Made by a program: the position numbers and the translations under genes. A stretch of 64,000 nucleotides of DNA from Albugo candida (lineage: Eukaryota; Oomycota; Peronosporomycetes; Albuginales; Albuginaceae): assembly GCA_905220665.1 (NCBI GenBank), contig CAJNAR010000155.1, positions 62,001 through 126,000 on the forward strand. Reading direction: 5' to 3'. A model generated the notes under the pieces. The model ran no database searches. It saw only the letters and a list, made by a program, of their open reading frames with translations, and was not told the DNA's origin. Shown one piece after another: positions 1 to 12,684 of the stretch; the first letter of the stretch is position 1, and the number at the start of each line of letters is the position of its first letter.

Positions 1-3000
1 CTCTCTCGAACACTACTGGTGCTCACTACTATAAGCTCTTTGTTATCCTCACCGCTGTACCCCATGCCGAATCACGAACCCCCTCGATTACCGGCTCCAT
101 TGCAAGCACTGACGTAGCCATCACTCACGCTTGCCTGTGGAGGACCCACATAACTCTGTGTCAGTGTCAACAAATATTCGATTGGAATTCCATCACCAGA
201 TAATGATCTCCGAAAATGCCGCTTTTTGGTTTCAATCTTCACTTCCACAATGTTCTGAAGACCACTCTTAGGTGAAGTTGGGTGCGGGAGGAGAGCCATC
301 GACGTCTCTCTCTCCCTTTCCATTTTACAGAAAGTCAAATGATCCTCCGCTCGCCTAAATACAAACTCACCAGATTCACTGCCTAACATTGCCGACTTCC
401 CGACCTTATTGATGAAACACCACACCTCGCATGCTTGGCGTTCGTTCTATCATTTGATCCAATCCACAACCAGGCAGACCCAGGGTCAACACTGATTGTT
501 GAATTAGCGACTTTGCTCGCTGGCCTCCTTTGTTTATCCAATCTTGAAGGGATTTTCATCATATCTCATTTAGGCCTACGAAAAGCGTCATGGACTGGAT
601 GATAGACTCCTATCACTCTTATGCCATAATAGTTCGCGAACACGTGAATAAAGCTATCTGACGGAATCCCACATGCAGCTCCAATACTATTGCGATCAAT
701 CAGTGTCGCTATTGGGATTGTAACTTGCGCTTCTTGACATTCAACTTTACAACTCGATCTACCTCCTCACATTATTCACAAACAGCCCATTACTCGTGTT
801 TAAAATCGACTACTTCTTGCACGAATCATCTTCAAGAAGCCTTTTTGGAGGCCCCATCCGCTGCATCAGCACTATCTCACACTGCCAAACGGAAGGCGAC
901 AGGCTCTGATGTGATCCTTGCAAGGTACTCTGAGCATTTCTTAACGTTACAGACTACAACTCTGGAACTTATTTATGCAGCAGAGTATCAGCTAATGCAG
1001 ATGCCTGATCCCCAGAGACGTAATCAACGTCCACTCTTTTCCTCACCGAAAACGATTGTCGCCATTTCGCTAGAAACCGTTCATGATGTAGAAAGAAGTA
1101 TCGATATTCAAATCCGTACTGGATTACGGGACGCTTTATGGCGCTTCATTGCCTTAAACTATTAGCGCTAGCAGCTTCCATCGCTCCAGCACTCTTTGGT
1201 TCTTTTCTTGACTTTACGAGCTTTCGATACTGTTGACCATTCATTATAGATTTCTGGTACTGGTTCTCAACATTCTACAAAGGATAACCTCACCATGCCA
1301 CATGTCAATCGTACAACCGTTGCTTTTTCTTAAACTCATTAAAAAATCTAGCGAGGTGAACCACCCTCCCCGGCCTCGTAATCTAGTCTTCCCCATCGCG
1401 CTTCACCTAAAATCTTTACATTTCTCTTCTACCATATGATATCGTGGGCACCCCAGAAACGTAGTACACCATCTTACGCTTTCTTTTTCCCATGATATCA
1501 ACCTCTCTTACCGAAGACACTAAATCTGGCGTTAAAATAGTATTATCATTTCATAGCCCACCACTACCGCCTCCTTATTATTGATGTTGGAACCTTGGGG
1601 GCATTTGCATCTACCTCTACCTGAACTCGTAGAATTCTTATTGATGTATCCTTCCTTCACCAGGAGATAATGCATTACATTAAAGATCAAAGAAAATGGA
1701 ATCCTGAAGCTTTATCGAGGACGCGTATTCCTCTTTGAAGTAGCAGTTGGACTGCCGCTTCTCTGCACGAGATCATCGCAAGGGTTATCCCAAGCACCTT
1801 TCTCATCAAAGTTATGCAATTGGCATATCACCTCAAGAGGTCTTGCTGTTCATGCACTACTCCAACCTGTTGCAACTACCCAGTGTCCTCCCTTCTCATC
1901 GTGAGTATTTTGGCCGATCGGGTACCCTTTGTTGACCGCACTGGTTTTCTCGGATTAATATTCTATTCACCACTATATCAGAAACCTTCTCCCTTGTACG
2001 CGTTCAGCGAAGATGACCTCCCCAGATTAGATTGCTCTGCCCCCTTCAGAATGAATGCAATACGCGCATGAACCACTTCTATCCGTTCTCACTTGGACGA
2101 CCCTCCTCGCCTTACCTCCATATCACCCAACTCCCGCCATCTCATTGGTTTCATCCAACAATCAAAGCCTCCCATTTCTATCCCTTGACGACATATCACC
2201 TACTTCCTCTCCCCCACGCTTTGGAATCGACAAGATGTAGTTCCCGAAAAGTATGTCTAGTGATGTAGGAATATGCCTTGGCCACGTAGCTCTAAGCTGA
2301 AGCTATCGTTGAATGGACGTATGAGGACCCTTACATCTTTCGGTATGCTACTTCGGAAAATCCTCACCATCTACTGCAAAACTCACGCGATATGAATGTT
2401 TCATGGGATAAACTCATCTTTAACACCAGGTCACCTCAGTCGGCGGGTTACCAAGTAGACCGTGATTTTGGTGACACAGCTTCACAATAACAAGTGTTAC
2501 GACCCTTTTTGCTCTCCGGAATTTTGAATACGTTCATACTCTGACCAAACAACGATCCTGGCATTAATTGTGATGATGTCAGTCCAGATGAATCGAATGA
2601 TTGCATGATTGTGTGTGACTCATCACACCTGGGTACCTTCTGTGAGAAAACCATGATAGCAGCGTCTTGCTGGTGAAGATGGTCATATCATTACCTCTTC
2701 ATAGACGGGTGGTATCGTCGCAGAAAGTGTGAACGAAAAAGGTACGAGAAGGGCAGAATTTATACGTTCAAACGGTCATACCATTTGAGCTCCTGCAGCC
2801 TAAAGCCTCCGAACGTACCCAGAGTGGCGGTTGGTCCCAGATGCGAGTGAAATTAGAAGCAGAACGGCATTTTGAGCCTGCCAAGTCCAGTGTAATCCAG
2901 TTTTGAACCGTACAGTCTTTTGGTCGCTCAGGTGTAGAAGCCTCTCAGACGCTGAAAATGCGTGTCAATAGCTAGGGTCATATTAGGTGATCATCTCAGA

Positions 3001-3911
3001 ACGAAGATTTCTTTTTCGGGACCACGATTCTCTCGGAGCCAAAATACATCCTCAAGCAGTTGTCGTGGGATAAGAAAAGATCAACATCGCACGTTTCGCG
3101 GGAAGCTAGTCTGAGCAAGTAAGTCGTGATGTTTGCGTTGCAGCTCTATTTGGTTCCCCTACGTGCGTTTCACAGCTAATTCGAATTGGCAAAAATTATG
3201 ATCAATTGCATGCGAGAAGTAATTCACCTGATACTAAGGAACATGCTTTGATCAGTCTCGAAAGATAAGATTTTGGTCAACTTGCTCCTTATCTCTTGGA
3301 ATTGATTGCTAAAGCATCAACTGCGAAAGTGATAGACAGAAATAACATCCCGCGTGGTGGGCCGATAAACGCCTGAAAACTCAGCGCACAACGATCGCAC
3401 TTTTATTGGGAGATTTGAGCGGAAGGACTCGGATGGAATCTTATCGGAGGTCATGTCTCCCAGCAATATCAGCACCCCTGACGCTGCTGCTAGAGCACTT
3501 CCACTCCCACGGACGGAGGCAGATAAACACGATTCAGAATACAGGAGTTGTTGTAATCATGCAGCTGGTTAGAACAGGAGTAACGCGTCACTATGTGGAT
3601 CATTTTCATTATTCCGAATGCGTAAGCTTAGATGCAGGCTGTTTTTAGGGACCTTGGAATTCCAAGACAATCAGTCGGGCAAGATGATCCAGGCTTAAGC
3701 ACATATATTCGGAAGGTATATAGTAGTATTCCAATCTGGACAAGATCATTGAAGCAGCCCATAAACATCCCATCAGAGTGAATGAGGCGCTATCGGAATG
3801 CATAAGATCAAATGATATGGCGTTTAATGAGCTGACTTAACTGCTTTGGTGGATGAAGTAGTTGCCAGTAGACGGAAAGTTTAGCTGGATGGACTAATTC
3901 TCACAAAACGC
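1..3911. other. Gene-poor degraded stretch, no recognisable gene
   Basis: No reading frame here resembles a family I know. The longest open frame is 725-1165 (+, 146 codons), a plain Ser/Thr-rich sequence without a signal peptide or membrane segment. Shorter plus-strand frames follow it in other phases up to about 2270, which looks more like an eroded coding region than a live gene. Since a decayed LINE lies directly downstream in the same orientation, part of this stretch could be its upstream portion, but I cannot align it to the better LINE copy in the window. No RNA gene, CRISPR array or clear repeat was seen. Confidence 0.4.
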
Positions 3912-4690
3912 ATGTTATGTTTATACATTCTTGATCATGATGGTATCTCGTGCAAAGAGCTAGTCGAGCAACGAAGAAAGACATTACGTTCCGTGAGGTC
4001 TATCCGTACGGCACCTACGATAAAAAGTATCATTTGTGTTGTGGCACTAAGCTATGCACGAATACAAATCAGCAGAAATTATGCGAACATGGAGAAGGTT
4101 GGTCGATCGGAAATACAAAAGCTTTCGAATCACGTCCACCTGTTCAGCAAAGAATCTAATATTTGCTTCTATGAACGACCACTGAAGCTAGAGAAAACTA
4201 AATTTGATAAACAACTTGCCTCTAATTCTTTGCTTTTTATTCCTGACCATTGCATTACTGCTTTGACGGAATTGATACAGCCGACTCAAGCTCCCCTTGG
4301 ACCGCAAAGGCGGATGAACATACTTCCAATAGCACCAAAAAGACATGAGAAAATGGTACAACGGAAAGCGCATCGTTGGTGAAAACCAGTTTGTTTGTTG
4401 AATGTGACATTAGATTGATCGGAGCATTCAGATAGGCAATCCGAATGTGCTGCGGCGACAGAAGCTACATCAAGCAATCCGTGTGGTTCGACCGCGACCA
4501 TATACTGCAGTATGATGCTACGACTTGTGATATTAGAACAAGAAAGATTTGGTCAAGTTTGGCATTTGGACGAACCATACTGCCTTGTCGAAAACTGCCC
4601 GTAACAGAATTCGAAATCCGAAGTCTCCAAAAAATTTCTGGCATACGGGCACATGGCTTACGAAGGAAGCTTTTGTGAGATTCCGTCTAG
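3912..4690 (+). pseudogene. Decayed LINE ORF2 fragment (C-terminal region)
   Basis: Two plus-strand frames (3912-4382 and 4445-4678) match, out of phase with each other, the C-terminal part of the LINE ORF at 24.6-23.8 kb. Shared segments include HVHLFSKE versus HVHLLSKE, LTELIQ versus STELLQL, IAPKRHEKMVQ versus IAPNRHGKMVQ, and VWFDRD...IRTRKIWSSL versus MWFHCD...STQKVWYNLW. The frames are broken by stops and frameshifts, so this is a dead copy. It lies just outside the left edge of the RFT1/secreted-protein array. Confidence 0.75.
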
Positions 4691-4829
4691 CGACAAAGAG
4701 CACAATAGAACGGATGTGAAAAATGATTTATTCTACGCTCTTAACTTGCGATCAAAGTTCTAGATGCAGAACGACTTCGAGCGTTGTGGTTACATCAAAG
4801 TATCATCCATGCTCATTGAAGATTGCTGC

Positions 4830-5850
4830 ATGCGCTTTAGCGATGATTGTGTTCGTGTCAGAATTGGTATGAGCACTTGTAATGACATTCTTTTGCTGCC
4901 GAGAGATGTCAAATCCAACACAAATAAAGTACATCGTTCCCGGTGTAGGATGCTTCCTATCTTGATTCCAAAGCATTTTGCTCGGTAACTCAATGAAAAG
5001 AGGGGTATCATTGTGTGTATTACGTGTTGTATATGATGCATACTCAGCCCAGTAGAGCCACGAGCCCCTTATGCCCATGTAGGGTGTGGCAATATAGTTG
5101 GCACATCCCAAATCGTATCATGCCTTCCTCTAAAAGCCTGCTAATAAAAAAAGAACGTGATTGGACCGATGACATAATACAACTCGCTAGAATCAATCCG
5201 ATCGAGCTGAAGTGAGAATGACTCATGGAAATGGAGGTAATGATGGCATACATCGTATAGAAGGCGATTTTTGACCGATTTGAACGCCATAAACTCCTTA
5301 TCAGCACCAATAGAGTGCACAAAAGCTTTTGAGAGTCCATTTATCCCCAAAGCCAAATGTAAGTGCGATACACTGAAAAGGCGTTCGAGATGTTTGCGCT
5401 CTTTCGCTTCCAGACACAATTAGAAGAATAATTCATCTGTAAGAAGACCAAAAATGGCAAATAATGCTCCCATAAAATATCCATAGATTGCATCAAGTTT
5501 TAAAAAACCTCTGATGATTCCGTAGGGACCCGCTGATTGCGACTGATCGCTATATGACGAAGCAATAGCATGATGCTTATGGCTCAAGGGCCTTCTTCCA
5601 TTAAGAGAAAGATCAGCCGAGGAGCCAAACTACCCACGATAGAAACAAACTCTGTATGTTCTCCCATCATCTTGAATGTTGCAAAGCAATCCAGGATTCA
5701 TTCGTGTGCGGATATACATTCCATAATATTTCTGAGCACAGAGCATGTACAGTCGGTCGTAAACGGTATATCAAAGACGATGCTCGCTATCTGAGCCAGA
5801 AAGAAAGTCGAGAGTGTCATGTCTTGAACGTAGATTCTTCCATAGAATGA
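4830..5850 (-). pseudogene. RFT1 3'-half pseudogene, copy 1
   Basis: Minus-strand sequence matches the C-terminal roughly 340 codons of the intact RFT1 at 31.6-33.4 kb, but is split over several frames. Out-of-phase matches to the RFT1 region are visible in the frames at 5044-5340 and 5141-5419, for example a stretch reading HLHLALGINGLSKAFVHSIGADKEFMAF beside RFT1's VNGLSEAFVHSIGVPKEFMAF (overlap of about 20 residues). Similarity stops near 5850, which corresponds to about 32.65 kb in the intact gene, so the N-terminal half was never part of the unit. Stops and indels make it non-functional. Confidence 0.85.
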
Positions 5851-6913
5851 CCACAAGGGAAAAGCTGATCGAATTTTGACGGCAATTCAATCAGATGCGC
5901 TACTCAGATCTACCTTTCCACTACCATGCACTTCTCTATGCTCTTTAATCACAAAGTTATACTAGTAAGTGTGTATGACGCTCTCGATAAGAGGGCACTT
6001 CACTAAAGTATTACTGATACAGATATGGTGAATCTATGTATCCATGCCATCGGCTTTGAATTCTGTCACATAGTTTGAGAGATACAAGTACTGACTCCGC
6101 AAGGATGAATGCGTCAAGTGACTTTATCCTGAGACCAATTGCTTCCCATCGCGTGTAGAATCCACGAGTACGTATCAAGAGTGATGAGAAGAGTTGTAAC
6201 TTGAACATCGCGAGATCAAATGATGAGGACGTCTTCCATGCTGATAAATCGATTGTTTCGCAGGCAGTACAAGCACCCGTGTGCTATCCATACACGTATA
6301 TCTCAATTATGTTGCTATATGCACATTACATTAAGGCGAACCACTTGCAATGATGGGCTATTCATGTTAAAGCGGATGTGTGCAACTGATGTCTTTGCGA
6401 AATAGCAGGTGAGAACATTTCTACATCTGATGCGTTTATGACACAATGTTCGATGTCGATAGCAAAGGCTATATTAGACACGTGTGATTGCAGGGAGACG
6501 CAGGCTGGTAATTGCTAGTATCGATTCATAGAAAGAGATACACTTGATGCACGCTTTCGCTTAAGAGACAGCTCCAAATTAGGTGGAAATTGATGATACA
6601 ATTTTCATAAAGACCAAATGGTGGATTTGATATGTAACGGATAGAATTCGGGGTAGAATGCAGTGATGCAATAGAGCAAAGAGAGAAGAGAGAAGAGTGA
6701 CTTTGTCACGGATGACGTAGTCAAGATCACCGTTTAGCTCGGCATTGCTTTTGCGTAAGAACGATTTGACAGATAGACACCGTTCTGTTTTGTATCTAAG
6801 AAGAATCACCACAATGGGCTTTAAAAGCACAGACATTTTCAGTAAAGTCTATTTTAAATCATATAGGCTCTTTTCTTCTTTTGCAAAAAGCTGCCCAAGT
6901 GTGGTTTTATCTT

Positions 6914-7186
6914 TTATTGGAGGTCGATTTGGAGGCGCACTTTTTTCGATGTAGAAGAGCGTTTCTGTTCAGTCGTGGGCTGCGTGCTGCTGTCCTTTTT
7001 GAGCAAGGGCTGATTGTCTTTCTCTTCATTGTCCATCAAGTTTCTCCCATCTGGTGAGTTCACCCTGATGAGAGGCTGCGAAGGCAAAAATAAGAAAGCT
7101 GCCGAGATGGATACGAGGCACGCTGAGGTAATCTTCCACTGGTAGACTTCTGGTCGGCGTTGCTTTTTTCTGAATGAAGCAGTCAA
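6914..7186 (-). CDS. Small secreted protein, RNLM family, copy 1 (start codon displaced)
   Basis: Ninety-residue open frame. The segment WKITSACLVSISAAFLFLPS aligns with the signal peptides of the three sister genes, which begin MKITSACL or similar. Here the position of their ATG reads TGG, so the only in-frame Met lies 16 codons upstream and adds a basic leader (MTASFRKKQRRPEVYQ). The core after the hydrophobic stretch keeps the family motif GRNLM, followed by an acidic patch (DNEEKD) and a Lys/Ser/Thr-rich tail. The upstream ATG sits a few bases before an initiator-like TTCATTCA, so it may not be in the transcript. It is either a decaying copy or one with a re-invented start. Function unknown; secretion is inferred from the hydrophobic leader. 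Confidence 0.5.
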   Translation of the reverse strand: MTASFRKKQRRPEVYQWKITSACLVSISAAFLFLPSQPLIRVNSPDGRNLMDNEEKDNQPLLKKDSSTQPTTEQKRSSTSKKVRLQIDLQ

Positions 7187-7247
7187 AAATCTGTGAAATG
7201 GCCTGAAAGCTTCCGACTTGCTGATGTAACTATAAATTTTATTATAC

Positions 7248-7409
7248 GATGGGTAGAAGCATTTGCTCTACCCTTGTGGCAACTAAGAACATTCTGTTAT
7301 TATCAGAACATACGCTTGCATTCGAAGAATGTTTTACACTCGTAGGTCTATAAAGCAAATCGATAGCATTAAACGATGGGTCGAAATATTTGCCCTGCCT
7401 TGTGGCAAA
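7248..7409. repeat. Paired upstream repeat, unit 1
   Basis: Two copies about 127 bp apart (7248-7283 and 7375-7409) of a 36-bp motif: GATGGGTMGAA, a short A/T stretch, TTTGCYCT, then CCTTGTGGCAA. The same pair, at the same spacing, lies upstream of the secreted-protein gene in unit 2. It is positioned in the 5' flank of the minus-strand gene, so it could be a promoter element or just an old local duplication. Confidence 0.55.
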
Positions 7410-7859
7410 TAAAAAATACGCTCTCCAATATATAAGATCAGATTATGTAGCTTTCTAAGTCCTTGGTGCTATAAAGCTACTCGAACATGATTTGAAATAG
7501 GGCGTTCGAGAGTTGGGTACGCGCTGAGTGCAAGCGTGCGACAAGAGCGACCAGTTTCTGACATTACGCTTTTTTTTACTCTAAATCACTCTTTCACTTC
7601 GAACGCATTCACAAATTCGAGTCAAATCAAGACGTTCTAAGCTGAACAACGTTTCTAACTTGAAGTGAACGTAAACGAGCATATAATTGTAGTACTTGTG
7701 CTTTCTATTTCATTCACCTTCTTCAAGCCCTAACTCGCTTCCCTTAAACGTGGTAACCACAAAATGGACGTAGAATTCTTTTTTTTTCAAATTTTGTGAA
7801 GCGGGAAACCCGCTCTTTTATCACGCAGCAACGGTTTAGTACGCTGATGAATGAAAGGT

Positions 7860-10560
7860 GTGATTGCGAAGCGGAAAGAGAACGAGCATTTTTAAGGTAG
7901 ACTTCGCGAATTATCTCTCATAGTGTGTGCACGTTCATGAAACAAACAATCGATGTGAGCAGCTGTATGGTTCTCTTGCTAAATAACCATCATACTGTTG
8001 AAGAAGTCATCTAACTGGTCTTCTATTGTAGCATTTCCCAGTTGACGCCTTCCGAGAAGTTTCAATGAGAGCTGATTTTGATGATATTCGCGTCGCCTTT
8101 GGCAGGTAACCGGCATTTTTCCTGACCTTACGAATAGCAACAAGACGGTCGCACTATTTGATAAGCAAGATAGTTTCCAGGCCCGATGACAGCGAGTGGC
8201 ATGATTTACTGAGCACGATTAATCCATCAGAGGATAACCAAATGGATAATCAGTCAGCATTCCTGCTAGAGCTCAAAAATGGGTCCGGAAATTCTTACAA
8301 CTACCTTGTGTGTCCGGAGTCAATCATGTGTCCAATTGTAATGACCGGATGTCAACCATGCCAGTTCCAAAATTGGCTCATATTTCCTTTCGTTGGATAA
8401 TTCATCTTGTAAGACCGATCGAGAAGCTCGCAATCTAGATACCCCAATAGAAGGATTTGCTTGAGGTTCGATTAGTTGCACATGCTGCAAGGCAGCTGGC
8501 TTTACAGTAGGTGGAATCACTTTAATCTCATCCAAGAATACTACCAGTAGACAACTACGGGGTATCGCCGAGTTGATTGGAGCCATACGCCAAGAGGATC
8601 GTCGTGTCTAACGGGCTATCCCCTTCCATCAACAACACCCGTCTTCTTTTGTCCGTAAGATTTCTTGATGTAAGGCGCTCCTATGTAGTTACTCTGCTTT
8701 ACCTCTGTAACCAAGCAACACTGTACATGTTTGCATCCATTATCGCGTAGCTACTTGTGCTTGAAGCACAACATTTATACCATAAACCACATGCTCTGTA
8801 TGTTATCGCGATGCTGACAGGACGCTATAGACCGACGAGGACAAATATTGCTTCCAAAGCAAACGGTTTTGGGCTTAGAGATACTCGCCTCTTTAAATTA
8901 CCTTCTCTAAACCAGCATTGTCGGATCTTATTGCCAGACAAATTCTGGCATAATCATGGTCCTAGGTGCTTTGCCGCTAGGATAGCATGCTGGTATCCTT
9001 TCAGCGTGTGGCGTCACAATATGCTGGCAGCACAGTGCGTGACGAGTACCGATGAAAACTGCTTTGTGCTCTGTTGCGCAGTCTGCGTGCTGCTGCAACA
9101 TGCAAAGGAGTTCGTCATTGACGGCCTGCGGGGTATTTTACGGAAGATGGCCATAGAAGCGCTTATGTATCGGGATGGTCGCCTTATTGCTAAACCGTGT
9201 AAAATGGGAGACAGTAATGGCGGTCTAGAGAGCAGTCAATCCAAAGCATCAGAAAAGTAGACTAACGCGGTTGACGCCATTGTGCATATAACTCAATTCA
9301 GTCTGACTATATGTCAAAGTGCGAGGCCTCCTTAATTCTGCTTCATCGATACCTACGCCTGCAAATTTTAATCTCACACGACATCAATATCAGTTGGCGA
9401 CACATAATTCAGAACAAGGATGATGACTTTACCCGGTGTTAATCACCTACTGATGCTTCTTCTAGCGTGATAGAAAGTCGCTGAACAAGTTGCCCACCGC
9501 ATCTAATCGATCATGCAGGACGCGACTGTCTGGAGATCGTCGCTCCTGTAGTTCTTTCGTATGTTTCACTAGCTTCTTATACTTTTTTTCGTAGTGGCCA
9601 TATATCATTGCTGTACACCTGAACATGGACTAATATGAGCTGTTTGATCGGCTTGATAGCCACTGATTTTTTGATAATCCGATGAGAAATGCGGCTGGAT
9701 CCGAAGTCTACAAGGCAGCACGTTATTGACGTCCTTCAGATCCCTCATGAATTATTCCAATTTACTCCATTTGTGCCACGCTCCATCGGATATACTTGTT
9801 GCACAGAATTGACCCCTTTCATTCTTGTTCATGCTTAAATTCAATCACCGCGACTGAAGAGACTGAATTCTTAGAACGGAACTTTTTTTATGTGAGTGAT
9901 TCGTCGCAATTGTGATCCACATCATCGGCAAACACATCGATGTCAATATTTTGCATGGATACATGGAGTTGCTGACAGACGCTTCCAATACCGCTTCCAG
10001 GTAGACCGCGATAGTATCTGCAAGACTGCAAGTTCTTGTGATGCTTCTTGATCATTAACGGCTTTTGGCTGATGGTTGTCGCCAAGGCAAAGAGTAGTGG
10101 TGTCTCAATAGGAAGCGTATTGATGAGCCGAACTACATTGTAGTGCTATTGAACGACGTCGTGAATAGCTGGATAGGATTATCAGGTAGTAGCTCAGCTG
10201 AAGTAGCACCAATCCTCCGGATTGAATATGTGCAGCCACTCATCTCGGATGACCTCGGATTTATTCCATTTGGCCAGTAGTTATTAACTCAAACTTGCAG
10301 TTTAAGTCTCTGATCAATCTCAAAGGATCACAATCTCGGCAAGAATGTGGTGACGTACGTTCCCACACGGCTTTTCGTGATATTAGTTCTTCTCATTGGA
10401 TCAGTTCAATCCCACAACCGAATCCTATATGATTCGGCTGAGGCACTGTCAATTGTAGGTTTGCCAGCACAGTACGAAAAACACAGTCTGGAAATCGATA
10501 TCAGACTCAGTTATTGCTATAGCGCGAAATTGTTCGTGGTATTCTTTTGAAGGCCAAAAG
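7860..10560 (-). pseudogene. Unknown gene X, decayed copy 1
   Basis: Minus-strand frames at 9888-10085 and 8320-8586 are related to frames at matching positions in units 2-4. The most recognisable shared pieces are RGLPGSGIGSVCQQLHVSMQ and IDVFADDVD (unit 4 has RGLPGSGTQTIYQHSHLSTR and ADVFADDVE), and further down a segment like LHEIKV..PAALQHV. All are broken by stops and frameshifts, so the original was probably a protein of several hundred residues. I do not recognise the family. The longest plus-strand frame (8757-9260, 167 codons) has no counterpart of similar length in other units and is treated as chance. Confidence 0.45.
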
Positions 10561-10639
10561 AGCCACACACCATGGCTGCTCGACACTAACGTGGATGAAG
10601 TTTGACAATATGGCATCGAGAGCTTAATCGTTCCGAACG

Positions 10640-11650
10640 TTTACGATGCATGCGCTTCAACTAAATAAGTCTTCGTGCCAGGATTGGAATAAACACTTGT
10701 CGTGACCCTCTTTCTTGCTGAAAGATGCAAAACCCAACACAAAATGAAACACATCATTTCTAGTATAAGATGCTTCCCATGCTGATTCCAAAGCATCTTA
10801 CTCGGTGATTCAATGGAAAGTGGAAGAATCATTTGTATGTACGAGCAGCATGTGATACAAAATGAGATCAGTAGTGCCATAAATACCATGCGCCCTGTAG
10901 GGTATGAAAATATAGTCGGAACGCCCCATGCCGCCCCGAGCTTTCCTCCAAAAGCCTGCTAATGAACAAAAAGCAGCATGTACCTTATGCGACACGTCAT
11001 ATTATTACAATTCGCCAGAATTAGTCCGATCGTGCCCAAGTGATATTGACTCATTAGAATGTAGACAATGATGACATAAAGTATCGAGAAGACGATCATT
11101 GACTGGTCGAACGCCACAAACTCTTGGGACGCCAATGGAGTGCACAAAGGCTTTCAAGATTCCATTGACCCCCACAGCCAGATGTAAATGCAATACACTG
11201 ACAGGGTATTCGAGATGTTCTTTGTGCTCTTTCGCTTCCAAGCAGAAGTAGAAGATAAGTCTTCAAGTCGCATCAGATTCCAAATAAATTTTGATGATAC
11301 CGTAAGGATCCGCTGATTCTTTTACTACTGCTTCTTGAATAATGATTGAATTTCAGATAATGGCTCCGGTGGATCCTTCCATTGGCAGAAAGATCAGATA
11401 GGGGATCAGTTATCCAAAATAGAAATAATCCCGTATTTTCCCATCATCGCAAATGTTGCACATTAAGAAAGGGTTCATTAGTCTTCTCCTTCTTTAAAAA
11501 AGAATTCGTTTCGATTTCAACACACTACGTGTACAGCCGGTTCTAACGCTCTATCGAAGACAAACTTCGCCATCTGAAATTTCTTTTTGCCATATGAGAG
11601 CGGAGAATTGTAAGTCCATGACGTAGCTGCTTCCACCAGAATCATATAAA
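10640..11650 (-). pseudogene. RFT1 3'-half pseudogene, copy 2
   Basis: Minus-strand match to the C-terminal half of RFT1, broken in at least three frames (10641-10889, 10959-11147, 11005-11241). Diagnostic pieces: ALLISFCITCCSYIQMILPL beside RFT1's ALLSSVCITLCSYKQMILPL, and YHLGTIGLILANC beside FHLGSIGLILANC. It is closest to copy 4 (21.15-22.17 kb), with which it shares long identical stretches, for example the segment encoding RIRYMLLFVH. Confidence 0.9.
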
Positions 11651-12287
11651 GTTATGGGCTGATCAGATGCTGACGGGGTTTTGTTCATTTCCGGTACTCA
11701 TAATTCATCTGTCCACTACCATGCAGTTATGTATGCTCTTCGATCACGAAATTCTACCAGTTCCAATAAACTGTGTATGACACTTTCAGCTAGACGGCAC
11801 CTCATTGGAGTAATAGAATACAGATGTTTTCATCATCTCTGTCTTCTGTCGCCGAGCACCGTGCGCTATCTATATACGAATCGTATTATCTCAATGATCT
11901 TGGTATGTCGATGCACATTACACTAGGGCGAACCACTTGCAATGACAGGCTATTTATGTTAATAAGAAAAGATGCTTTGCGTGTAAGGATACTCATTCGA
12001 CGCATGCTTTTTATGCCCGCTTTACAAACCAGTTGCGAATCAGATTTGGACTGCTATCACAATCGTATCAAAAGACCCAATGTTGGCGTCTGGAAGGATA
12101 GAACTATGGGTAGAATGCTGTAGTGAAATGAAGTACTGGAGCAAAGCGAGAACCGCGACTTTGGAAAGATGACATAAGTAAGATCACTTTTCATTCAGTG
12201 TAGGACTGTATTGCATTAAGCGACTTTATATTTAGTTACTCTTGAAATTCAAATCTCTGCTGGGATACCGTCTAGGGCTTCCAATAA

Positions 12288-12548
12288 TTAGGCGCGAAGT
12301 TTTGGTGCTTGATCTGGTTTTGTTACTGGTTTGGTGTCCCCTTGAGGTTGGCTTGTGGTTCCGGAATCCTTTGGTTTCGAAGAACCTCTCTTTTGACCGA
12401 CGCTTCCTGTAAACCAGGGATCGGGCCCAGTATCTGTTGTACTCATCAAATTCCTCCCATTTAGTAAGTTCACCTTTATGAAAGACTGCGACGGCAAAAT
12501 CAAGAAGGCTGTCGAGATGGATGCGAGACAAGCGGAGGTAATCTTCAT
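12288..12548 (-). CDS. Small secreted protein, RNLM family, copy 2
   Basis: Intact 86-residue frame beginning MKITSACLASISTAFLILPS, a typical signal peptide (short basic start, hydrophobic core, small residues at about 20-22). Residues 31-35 read GRNLM, the family motif. The mature part is rich in Gly, Lys, Pro, Ser and Thr with no cysteine, so it is probably disordered. An initiator-like CTCATTTCA lies about 35 bases upstream of the ATG. The RxL core 32-35 resembles the position of RxLR host-targeting motifs of oomycete effectors, but the last Arg is Met. That link is an inference; no function can be assigned from the sequence. Confidence 0.65.
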   Translation of the reverse strand: MKITSACLASISTAFLILPSQSFIKVNLLNGRNLMSTTDTGPDPWFTGSVGQKRGSSKPKDSGTTSQPQGDTKPVTKPDQAPKLRA

Positions 12549-12684
12549 TTGATAGACTTCCGGACGATGTTGCTTTTTATGAAATGAGGCTGTGAAATAT
12601 CTTTGAAATGGTCTGAAGGACTGCAGATCTGCTGATGTAACTGTAAGGACACATCTTGCAAGTACTCACATAAGAAGCATAAGT

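Larger units (their letters stand above)
4830..10639 (-). repeat. Tandem array unit 1 (RFT1' / secreted protein / X')
   Basis: First of four homologous units. Order along the plus strand: RFT1 3'-half remnant (4830-5850), about 1 kb of non-coding spacer conserved between units (it contains recognisable blocks such as GGATGAATGCGTCAAGTGA near 6101), the secreted-protein gene (6914-7186), its shared upstream region with paired repeats (7187-7860), and debris of unknown gene X. Units 2-4 repeat this order with 60-80% apparent similarity by eye. No gene other than those listed is visible in the spacers. Confidence 0.8.

Noticed and set aside
1210..1250. AFDTVDHS, a reverse-transcriptase-like motif on the plus strand
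   Set aside because: Only eight residues, needing a frameshift to extend, with no neighbouring RT motifs; may be chance.
8757..9260. 167-codon plus-strand open frame as a gene
   Set aside because: Homologous DNA in the other array units has no matching frame; likely antisense shadow of the decayed X gene.
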